A program made the position numbers and the translations under genes. A stretch of 15,194 nt of DNA from an uncultured Verrucomicrobiota bacterium (GTDB taxonomy: Bacteria > Verrucomicrobiota > Kiritimatiellia > RFP12 > UBA1067), in contig CAMOIK010000032.1 in assembly GCA_946615875.1 (NCBI GenBank), positions 1-15,194 on the forward strand, in the 5' to 3' direction. Shown in pieces: positions 7,455 through 14,013 of this stretch. The notes below the pieces were generated by a model, which worked only from the letters and a program-made list of their open reading frames with translations, was not told the DNA's origin and searched no databases. How positions within the stretch are numbered: the first letter of the stretch is position 1; each line of letters opens with the position of its first letter.

Positions 7455-7561
7455 AGATGGCAGATGGCAGTGAGTAGATGGTAGTGGCGATTGGTTGTTG
7501 CCGTCTATCTTCTATCCCATCCCTCCCGTCTCTGCCATCTACCCTCTACCATCTACCATCT
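7455..7561. repeat. Long imperfect inverted repeat built of AGATGG units
   Basis: Bases 7455-7489 pair with 7527-7561 in exact register about position 7508. Thirty of 35 positions pair (two of them G:U), around a loop of 37 bases. Each arm contains three AGATGG (or CCATCT) units, spaced 7 and 14 bases on the left and mirror-spaced 14 and 7 on the right. One arm is purine-rich and the other pyrimidine-rich. It fills most of the gap between the permease stop and the lyase promoter. It could end or protect the efflux mRNA, but no T-tract follows. Confidence 0.8.
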
Positions 7562-7598
7562 CTCCCATCATAGGGGGATGGTGTGGGCGCGTGGGAAA

Positions 7599-7607
7599 TG
7601 CTAATAT
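7599..7607 (+). promoter_or_regulatory. Extended -10 promoter of the lyase gene
   Basis: TGC followed by TAATAT at 7602-7607 gives an extended -10. No convincing -35 is present 17-18 bases upstream. Only six bases separate the hexamer from the ATG at 7614, so transcription would begin at or within a base of the start codon. Confidence 0.5.
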
Positions 7608-7613
7608 ATTGGC

Positions 7614-9701
7614 ATGAAAATCAACCGGGAACTCCTGACCGCGTCCTTTTGCTTCGCCGCATCCATCTTTGCCGCGCCCAATGCCGCATTCTGCGCCCCG
7701 TCCGCCGAGAAGGCCGAGAGGCTGGCGGCGTTCGCCGCCGAGGGCGAAGACGCGCTGGCCGACAGGCTGCTGATGCATTGGCACACCCATGCCACGGACG
7801 TATTCGTGCGCGACGAGCGCGTGGTGGGCGTCGGCGGTCCTCGCGCCGCCGTGTCCACGGTGATGTTCGACGGCTGCCGCAGCCACGTCACAGACTTCAA
7901 GCGGCCTCGCATCGAAGACCTGCCGCGCCGCTTCGAAGACCCCAGGGGGTTGTTCCTTGAGCCAAAGGACGGCGGAGCGCGCCAGTGGGCGCCATACGGC
8001 AGGCTCGGCACGATCGTCTGTTCGATCAACACGGAGATCCTCGGCCTGGCGCTGGACGCCGCAGACGACCATCCCGCGCTCGCCTGGCGCGTCCTCGACA
8101 CATACCTCAAGGGCATACTGGCGCGCAACATCCCCACCGACCTGAACCGCGGACATCAGCAGACGCTGTTCGGCATGCAGTCCATGGAGACGATCCACGA
8201 CAACACCCTGCCGAAAGCCTGCGCGCTCTACGCGGCTCTCAAGGAGTGGGTCGCCGCGAACCATCCGGATGACCTGGCGACATATCAGGCGGCTCTGAAG
8301 AAGTGGGCGGAAGTCCAGATTGCAAACGGCGTGGCAGACAACAACTGGGACATAATGCAGTTGAACAACATACTCGACGTCGCCGTGGTGCTGGAGCCGG
8401 ACTCCTCCTACGCAGACGGGAAGGGGCGGGGGCACTATCTGGACGTGGTCATGAACCGCTCAAGCGTCCGCAACCTTTCCGTACGCGACCTCTGCGCCAA
8501 GGGATTCGACCAGGATGCCGGCACGTGGTGGGAGTGCCCGGGATATTCGCTCGTCACGCTCAAGGACCTGGCGAAGTTCGCCGCGAAGATTCGCGACGTG
8601 GCGCACATCGACCTCTACGACGACATCCCGGTGCTCAAAAAGGCATTCGCCGCCGCCGGCGAGTATCTCTTCCCGGACGGCATGACGATCGGTTTCGGCG
8701 ACACCCACCCCTCGCCGCTGCCGGACGAGATAACCGCCGTGGCCAGGCCGCACACCTCTCCTTTCTTCTACTCGCCCAACGCCAGCTGGCTGGTCGCGCG
8801 CAGCGGCATGGACGCCGCATCCGACGTGGCCTTCGCGCTGAACGCCGCGCTCGGCAACCACATGCACGCCAACGGCATCTCGATGGAGCTCTACGCGCGT
8901 GGCTACCGCATCGCACCGGACGCCGGGGTGGGCTGGGCGCTCTATTCCGGCGACGACTACAAGGAATACTACTCGCGCTACCCGGCGCACAACACAGTCA
9001 TGGTCTGTTCGCGCTCCGACTTCTCCCCGATGAAGTGCTTCCAGCCGTTCAAGCTGGAGGCGCACGGCCGCGACTGGGCGACCGTATCTTTCCGCGACCC
9101 GGCGACAGGCGCCCAGCAGCTCCGCACGGTGGCATATGTCAAGGACGGCAAAGCCGCTTTCTTCGTCGATGTCTTCCGCTCGCGCATTCCCGGCGGCTCC
9201 ACATCCGGCGACGAATGGCACGACTACTACTACCACAATTTAGGCGACTCGATTGTCTTCAACGGCGAGACCAAGCCCACGGACATCATCAACTTCGCGG
9301 AGAGCGGGCTTTATTCGCTTTCCTATATCAAGGAGAAGGAGGCGATGGAGGGCGAGCGCGACCTGGACGCCGTCTTCCGCTGGAAACGCCAGGATGGCGA
9401 GATAAAGACGCGCTTCTTCATGAACGGCGCGCCAGGCCGCGTCTTCGTCAAGGCGTTCGCACCGGCCACCGAGGGACTTAGCCGCGTAAAGTCGCCGGAC
9501 TATTCCATCACACGTGACAGCCGCACGCCGCTCATCGTCGCAAGACAGCAAGGCGAAGCGTGGCACAGACCCTTCATGGCCGTTATCGATCCTTCCGGCG
9601 AAGTCGAAAGCGTCTCTTTCGGTGAAAACGGCGACGCGCTCTCCGTCTGCCTCAAGGACGGGCGAACGCTATCTCCGCTTGCGGGCAAGACCGCATGGTA
9701 G
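7614..9701 (+). CDS. Secreted heparinase II/III-family polysaccharide lyase
   Basis: Enzymes of this fold cleave uronic-acid-containing polysaccharides (glycosaminoglycans, alginate and similar) by beta-elimination. The 695-residue protein begins with a Sec signal peptide, probably cut after residue 28 (AFCA). The N-terminal half is helical, as expected for the alpha/alpha-toroid. It contains 'NNWDIMQLNNILD' (about 242-254) and 'AGTWWECPGYS', where Y311 fits the catalytic tyrosine position. The C-terminal half is beta-rich and carries the family signature 'HMHANGISMELYARGYR' (H416, H418, N420) followed by 'DAG' and 'YPAHNTVMV'. Asn follows the HxHA pattern where many relatives have Asp. There is no Shine-Dalgarno sequence and the -10 lies directly upstream. 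The gene appears monocistronic and ends nine bases before the 3' end of the convergent tRNA-Arg. The substrate is not deducible; no sulfatase or glycoside hydrolase accompanies it here. Confidence 0.85.
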   Translation: MKINRELLTASFCFAASIFAAPNAAFCAPSAEKAERLAAFAAEGEDALADRLLMHWHTHATDVFVRDERVVGVGGPRAAVSTVMFDGCRSHVTDFKRPRIEDLPRRFEDPRGLFLEPKDGGARQWAPYGRLGTIVCSINTEILGLALDAADDHPALAWRVLDTYLKGILARNIPTDLNRGHQQTLFGMQSMETIHDNTLPKACALYAALKEWVAANHPDDLATYQAALKKWAEVQIANGVADNNWDIMQLNNILDVAVVLEPDSSYADGKGRGHYLDVVMNRSSVRNLSVRDLCAKGFDQDAGTWWECPGYSLVTLKDLAKFAAKIRDVAHIDLYDDIPVLKKAFAAAGEYLFPDGMTIGFGDTHPSPLPDEITAVARPHTSPFFYSPNASWLVARSGMDAASDVAFALNAALGNHMHANGISMELYARGYRIAPDAGVGWALYSGDDYKEYYSRYPAHNTVMVCSRSDFSPMKCFQPFKLEAHGRDWATVSFRDPATGAQQLRTVAYVKDGKAAFFVDVFRSRIPGGSTSGDEWHDYYYHNLGDSIVFNGETKPTDIINFAESGLYSLSYIKEKEAMEGERDLDAVFRWKRQDGEIKTRFFMNGAPGRVFVKAFAPATEGLSRVKSPDYSITRDSRTPLIVARQQGEAWHRPFMAVIDPSGEVESVSFGENGDALSVCLKDGRTLSPLAGKTAW

Positions 9702-9710
9702 ATGGCTTAT

Positions 9711-9787
9711 TGGTGCGACTGACTGGGATCGAACCAGCAACCTTCGGCTTCGGAGGCCAACGCTCTATCCAATTGAGCTACAGTCGC
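9711..9787 (-). tRNA. tRNA-Arg (anticodon CCG)
   Basis: This is a complete 77-nt cloverleaf on the minus strand with an encoded CCA. The acceptor stem GCGACTG pairs perfectly with CAGTCGC. The D arm is GCTC/GAGC with the loop AATTGGATA. The anticodon stem TTGGC/GCCGA encloses CTCCGAA, giving anticodon CCG, which reads CGG. The T arm GCTGG/CCAGT encloses TTCGATC. It converges on the lyase gene with nine bases between. Confidence 0.96.
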
Positions 9788-9801
9788 GCGAAAGTCAGGG
9801 T

Positions 9802-9831
9802 ATTGTAGCATAATTTGCCGTCGCCTGTCAA
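9802..9831 (-). promoter_or_regulatory. Promoter of tRNA-Arg
   Basis: On the minus strand a perfect TTGACA (9831-9826) is followed after 18 bases by TACAAT (9807-9802), with TGC before the -10. The tRNA starts 14 bases further on. Confidence 0.85.
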
Positions 9832-9870
9832 TGGGGCGTGGCAATATCGCGGAAAACAACGCAAGAGGCG

Positions 9871-10012
9871 AAACGCCGGACGGCGTTTGACCTGCCGGAT
9901 GCCAATATATTCACCTGCCTCTGTCCATATATAGACTTGGCGCCCGTCTATATATTCACCTGCCGTTCGGTTTGGGCGGGCAGAGGCTCGCCCCGCCAAT
10001 GGAATTTGGCGG
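9871..10012. repeat. Cluster of short palindromes and a 45-bp-period direct repeat
   Basis: Four elements lie close together. (a) AAACGCCG-GA-CGGCGTTT at 9871-9888 is a perfect 8-bp inverted repeat. (b) ATATATAGAC at 9927-9936 and GTCTATATAT at 9946-9955 form a perfect 10-bp inverted repeat with a 9-base loop. (c) An imperfect GC palindrome (TTGGGCGGGC against GCCCCGCCAA) spans about 9972-9999. (d) CCGCCAA at 9993-9999 pairs with TTGGCGG at 10006-10012 and overlaps (c), so the two folds exclude each other. In addition ATATATTCACCTGCC occurs twice, at 9905-9919 and 9950-9964. Confidence 0.75.
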
Positions 10013-10056
10013 CGGCAAGTGAGTGAAACGTGTAATTGCGTGAGTAAACAATATAA

Positions 10057-10085
10057 TTGAAGTGCTGGACGAGAAATGCTATAAT
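10057..10085 (+). promoter_or_regulatory. Promoter of the LamG-PHP gene pair
   Basis: TTGAAG at 10057-10062 and TATAAT at 10080-10085 are 17 bases apart, with TGC before the -10. The predicted leader to the start codon is about 28 bases and contains a good Shine-Dalgarno sequence (AAAGGAG, 10108-10114). Confidence 0.8.
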
Positions 10086-10119
10086 GCTGCTGAATATCCA
10101 TCAAAGGAAAGGAGTGATG

Positions 10120-12555
10120 ATGAAAAAGCGTATATTTGTTCGGGGGGTGGCGCTGATAGGATGCGTCGCCGCTGTGCAGTCGCAGGCTGGAAACGCCACC
10201 GACGCCTATGTCCAGTCCGGACTTGTCGCGGCGTTCGACGGCATCGACAACGCCGGCACGGGGGCTCACGACAGGACAGCCACGGTCTGGGCCGACCTTT
10301 CCGGCAACGGCAACAACGGCACGTGCGACTCGAAGCTTTCTTGGAACGGCTCGAACGGCTGGAGCGTCTCCGGCGACTGCAAGCCGGTGGTCTTGGGAAA
10401 CGCAATCGCGCGGACGATGGCGACGACCAACTTCACGGTCAATATCGCCTGCAAGCCCGCACTGATCGACAAGCGAATGGCGTATTTCAGCCAATACAAC
10501 GGCGGCGGCGCCTCCGGGGCGGCAAGCATCGAGCACGTGAAGACGTCAGGCAAGCTGCGCCTTTTCAGAACGAAGCACTCGTCGGAAAACAACAATTTCG
10601 ATTGGCAATCCAATGCCAAAGCCGAGGCCTCTTCCTTCATTTCCTTTGCTCTCACGGTTGCGCCAAACGAATGTTGCTTTTACAAGAACGGAGCGCTTGG
10701 CGATAAAAAGACGACGTCGTTCGGCGAGGCGAAGGCCGACACGGAAAGCGTCATAGGCGGAGAAGTCCAGAGGAGCGGACGCACTTCAGCGGACTTTACG
10801 TCCGGCTACGGTATCACTTTCCAAGGCACATACAACGCCTTGCGCATCTACAACCGGGCCTTGACGGCCGACGAAGCGGCTTGGAACTCTGGCCTCGACG
10901 CCGTGCGTTTCAATGGCGCGGACGCCGCCGCGACGCTTGGCGAGGGATATGCCTACGACGCCGCCACGGATGCGCTGACCCTGTCGGTGTCTGCGTCGGC
11001 GGGCTCCGGCGGCGCCGTTTCCGTGAATGGCGGCGAGGCCGGCGCATCCGCCGCGGCGGCGCTTGCGCCTGGCGGCGTTGCCGTCTTCGCGGCTGAGCCG
11101 GACGGCCTCGGCGGCTACGTCTTCGACCGCTGGACGGGCGACACCTCCGCCATAACGACAGGCACGATCCTCACGCCGGAAATCACGGTCGCCGCGACGC
11201 GCCCCGTCGCGCTGGTCGCCAACTTCCGGCGCAACGGCGATGCCGCCGACGGGCTGAAGTTCGACCTCTCCTTCACGGGCGACGCCACCGCCGACGGGGT
11301 CGTCTTTTCCCCGACCGCGTCCGAAACGAAGCAGGGCTACGAAACCATCGACGTTCCGTTGCCGGTTCTGCCGACCGTCACCAACGACGCGGTAAAGTGC
11401 ATCTATCTTCCGCAGCCGGCCGACACTTCCGCAAAAACAGTCTTCCGCCAGGACGCCCGCGTGAAGAATGTCGCGGTGGGCGGAGAAGTCGCTACGGTCT
11501 TTTGCCGCTTCCGCTGGGACGGCTCCGTCCTCCCCGACGAGGTGAACTACCCTGCCGTCGTGATGAACGGCTACGAGAGCTGGAACAATGCGTCGAGCGA
11601 AGGCTTCTGCCTGCGTCTCCGCGCCGAGAAGAACGACACGCGCGGCTCCTTCTCCTTCGTGTTTGCGGGCAACGCCGTCGCCTACAACAACTCCGGCATA
11701 ACCACGACCGGCGCGGGGTACATCGACGCGGGGCGCTGGGTCGATGTGTTCGCGTCCGTCTATCCCAGCCCGACGAACCCGAAACTCTCCAACGCCGACG
11801 TGTGGTATTGCGAGGTGCCGTCGTGGAACGCGCTCGGCTACTTCAACAGGTCTGAGATGAACCACAAGCACTTCGGCGACGCCTGCGGCATCGAGCGCAT
11901 CAACACCACGAAGAGGACGGTCATATTCGGCTCCGAGCCGAACGCCGGCGTGGACGCGGTCTCCAAGGTCAACGGCGTGAAATGCCTGCGCGGCGCGATC
12001 GCCTGTGCCAAGGGCTGGAATCGCCTCCTCTCGGAAAATGAAATGTGGACCGTCATGGCGGACCTCGGCGGCGTCCAGTCGTTCGCCGACCTGGACACGG
12101 CCGCCGGGCGCACCTACAAGACGCTCGACGACATCGACACCGAAGATTTTCGCGAAGGGCGCAACGGCACGCAAATTTCGTTCCTCGGCGGCGACGACCA
12201 AGGCGCCCACCGCTGGCGCGCGCTGACAAAGACATACCACACCAACACTCTGTTGTGGAACGCCCCGAAGGACCGCGCGCCCATGCCTGTCGTGTATTCG
12301 ACGAGGATCAGCAATGCCGCGTCCGGCAAGACCCAGCCCTGCCATCTCGAAGTCAATGGCTCGACGGTCTGGCGGTCCGACGGCGTGAAGAAGGACGAGG
12401 AGATTGTCGTGAAGATCGGCGCGGAGCACACGCTGCCGGGCCTGAACGAATTGAAGTGGGTTTACGACACCGAGGAGGCTTCCAACTGGATGATCTTTCG
12501 CTATCATCAGTTGAAGATCAGGATCGACGCCGGGCTCTTGGTGATAATAAGGTAG
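10120..12555 (+). CDS. Secreted LamG-domain protein with InlB-type repeat
   Basis: This is a large exported protein of 811 residues, probably for carbohydrate or surface binding; no catalytic motif was recognised. The signal peptide MKKRIFVRGVALIGCVAAV is cut near SQA. A LamG/concanavalin-like jellyroll follows (about 28-263), beginning 'YVQSGLVAAFDGIDNAG' and ending with the typical 'LRIYNRALTADEAAW'. Next is a region resembling a divergent InlB B-repeat (about 300-370, with 'GYVFDRWTGD' and 'VALVANF'). A second, diverged LamG-like domain follows (about 380-650, ending 'WNRLLSENEMW'). A C-terminal beta-rich domain (about 667-811, 'LNELKWVYD...NWMIFRYHQLKI') resembles carbohydrate-binding modules of lyases. 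No sortase, PEP-CTERM or autotransporter tail is visible. I chose ATG 10120 for its five-base spacing from AAAGGAG; ATG 10117 is possible. The PHP gene follows after six bases. Confidence 0.82.
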   Translation: MKKRIFVRGVALIGCVAAVQSQAGNATDAYVQSGLVAAFDGIDNAGTGAHDRTATVWADLSGNGNNGTCDSKLSWNGSNGWSVSGDCKPVVLGNAIARTMATTNFTVNIACKPALIDKRMAYFSQYNGGGASGAASIEHVKTSGKLRLFRTKHSSENNNFDWQSNAKAEASSFISFALTVAPNECCFYKNGALGDKKTTSFGEAKADTESVIGGEVQRSGRTSADFTSGYGITFQGTYNALRIYNRALTADEAAWNSGLDAVRFNGADAAATLGEGYAYDAATDALTLSVSASAGSGGAVSVNGGEAGASAAAALAPGGVAVFAAEPDGLGGYVFDRWTGDTSAITTGTILTPEITVAATRPVALVANFRRNGDAADGLKFDLSFTGDATADGVVFSPTASETKQGYETIDVPLPVLPTVTNDAVKCIYLPQPADTSAKTVFRQDARVKNVAVGGEVATVFCRFRWDGSVLPDEVNYPAVVMNGYESWNNASSEGFCLRLRAEKNDTRGSFSFVFAGNAVAYNNSGITTTGAGYIDAGRWVDVFASVYPSPTNPKLSNADVWYCEVPSWNALGYFNRSEMNHKHFGDACGIERINTTKRTVIFGSEPNAGVDAVSKVNGVKCLRGAIACAKGWNRLLSENEMWTVMADLGGVQSFADLDTAAGRTYKTLDDIDTEDFREGRNGTQISFLGGDDQGAHRWRALTKTYHTNTLLWNAPKDRAPMPVVYSTRISNAASGKTQPCHLEVNGSTVWRSDGVKKDEEIVVKIGAEHTLPGLNELKWVYDTEEASNWMIFRYHQLKIRIDAGLLVIIR

Positions 12556-12561
12556 CGGATC

Positions 12562-14013
12562 ATGCAGATGGATAGCGGGCTTGGCATGACGCGCAGGGAG
12601 TTCCTTCGCGCTTCGGCGGCGTTCGCGGCGCTGCCGGGGTTGGGCGCACTGGCGGGAACAGGCGGCGCTCGGCGCCGGCGATGGTGGAAGGGCAACCTCC
12701 ACGCCCATACTTTCTGGTCGGACGGCAAGGCGTTCCCGGAGGAGGCGATCGAGTGGTACAGGAGCCGGGGCTGGAACTTCCTCGGTCTCAGCGACCACAA
12801 CGTCTTCCAAGACGACCCCGACCGCTGGGTCGGGGTGATCGGCGACGACGAAAAGGACGCAAAGCCGGAGTGGGCGGCCTCGCGCCCGCACCGCTACTGC
12901 TACAATGTGAGGCGGCGATACTTCGACGAATACGCCAAGGCGTTCCCCTCCGCCGTCACGCGCGTCGCGGCCGACGGGCGCATCGAGGCGCGGCTTTCGA
13001 CGTTCGGGGAGCTTTCCGCGCGCTTCAACGAGCCGGGCCGCTTCCTGCTCGTGCCGGACGTAGAGGCGACGCGCTCGGTCGAATACGCGGACGGAAGATA
13101 CCATCAGCTGCACATGAACTATGTGAACGTGCCGGAACTGCTGCCCTCCTTCGCAGCGCAGGGCTTCCGGCGCACGTTGAAGGACAAACCCCTGCCGGAG
13201 TTCCTCGCAGAACATGCGCGCGAAACGGCCGAGCTCGCAAGAAAGCACGGCTGCAAGCCTCTCTTCATCCTCAACCACCCGGTATGGACGTGGTACGACG
13301 TGGGCCCGGAGGTGCTGATCGACGTGCCGGAAGTGAGGTTCTTCGAGGTCTGCAACGGCGGCTCGCCATACGCGCCGGCCGACGGCCTGCCGGCCGACGG
13401 ACTAGACACCGACCGCTTCTGGGACGTCGTGAACGCTTTCCGCGCACGACGCGGCCAGCCGCTCGTCTATGGCGTCGGCACTGACGACACACACAACTAT
13501 CGCGGCGAGAAGGTGAACATGTGCATACCCGGCAACGCCTGGTCGCTCGTCCGCGCAGAGTCGCTGGACGCCGACTCGCTGATGGACGCGATGGAGCGAG
13601 GCGATTTCGTGGCGTGCGAAGGGCTTGACGTCGAGGATGTCGTCTTCGACAGGTCCGCAGGAAGGCTTGAGGTCGCTGTGGGCCCGGGGAACGCTCCGCG
13701 GACGGTGAGGTTCATAGTGTCGAAGCGCGACTTCGCGGAAACGCCTGTCGGGCGGATGACCGTCCGCCCGGCCAGGCATTCCGACGTCATGCGATACCAG
13801 CGCGACATCCGCATCTACGACGCGAAGATCGGCGTCGCGGCGAAGACGGTTGAAATTCCGGCGGGCGAAGCCGCCCGCGTCTCGTATGAGCTGGCGGACG
13901 ACGACCTATACGTGCGCGCCCGCGTCGAGGAAAAGGGCGCCACCGTTTCCACGGCCCATCTGCACCCGAAGGGGCTGCGCTGCGCCTGGACCCAGCCCTA
14001 TCGCGCCTCGTGA
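12562..14013 (+). CDS. Tat-exported PHP-domain metallohydrolase (CehA/McbA-like)
   Basis: PHP-fold enzymes use a two- or three-metal centre to hydrolyse phosphoesters, or esters and carbamates in the CehA/McbA group. The 483-residue protein starts with a twin-arginine signal (TRREFLRASAAFAALPG), so it is probably exported folded with its metals. The metal ligands are all visible: H47 and H49 in 'NLHAHTFWSDG', D54, D78-H79 in 'LSDHN', E168 in 'VPDVEAT', H184, H239 in 'ILNHPVW' and D309/H311 in 'GTDDTH'. The rest, from about 390 on, is beta-rich and may be an accessory domain. The start could also be ATG 12586, directly before the RR motif. The gene lies six bases after the LamG gene with no promoter between, so the two are co-transcribed. 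Its last 16 bases overlap the convergent regulator gene. The physiological substrate is unknown. Confidence 0.85.
   Translation: MQMDSGLGMTRREFLRASAAFAALPGLGALAGTGGARRRRWWKGNLHAHTFWSDGKAFPEEAIEWYRSRGWNFLGLSDHNVFQDDPDRWVGVIGDDEKDAKPEWAASRPHRYCYNVRRRYFDEYAKAFPSAVTRVAADGRIEARLSTFGELSARFNEPGRFLLVPDVEATRSVEYADGRYHQLHMNYVNVPELLPSFAAQGFRRTLKDKPLPEFLAEHARETAELARKHGCKPLFILNHPVWTWYDVGPEVLIDVPEVRFFEVCNGGSPYAPADGLPADGLDTDRFWDVVNAFRARRGQPLVYGVGTDDTHNYRGEKVNMCIPGNAWSLVRAESLDADSLMDAMERGDFVACEGLDVEDVVFDRSAGRLEVAVGPGNAPRTVRFIVSKRDFAETPVGRMTVRPARHSDVMRYQRDIRIYDAKIGVAAKTVEIPAGEAARVSYELADDDLYVRARVEEKGATVSTAHLHPKGLRCAWTQPYRAS

Larger units (their letters stand above)
9788..10119. other. Gene-free interval with promoters and palindromes
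   Basis: This stretch of about 330 bases separates the divergent tRNA-Arg and LamG-protein genes. It holds the tRNA-Arg promoter at its left end and the LamG-gene promoter and ribosome site at its right end. Between them is a cluster of inverted and direct repeats (9871-10012). Reading frames crossing it show no family similarity I recognise and overlap the tRNA or its promoter, so I call no gene. Confidence 0.7.

Noticed and set aside
9514..9813. Plus-strand frame with 'DWDRTSNLRLRRPTLYPIELQSR'
   Set aside because: Antisense reading of tRNA-Arg plus an out-of-frame end of the lyase gene.
9905..9964. Possible CRISPR: 15-bp repeat at 45-bp period
   Set aside because: There are only two short copies, the interval contains its own palindrome, and no cas genes are present.
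10057..10059. TTG start for the LamG protein
   Set aside because: It is part of the -35 hexamer. ATG 10120 has a proper ribosome site and begins a signal peptide.
9778..10536. Minus-strand frame with repeated 'GEYI' peptides
   Set aside because: The peptide repetition only reflects the 45-bp DNA repeat. The frame overlaps the tRNA-Arg promoter and the LamG gene and has no family similarity.
10786..13278. Minus-strand open frame of 830 codons
   Set aside because: It runs antisense to both the LamG and PHP genes, has no recognisable domain and arises from the absence of stops in GC-rich antisense frames.
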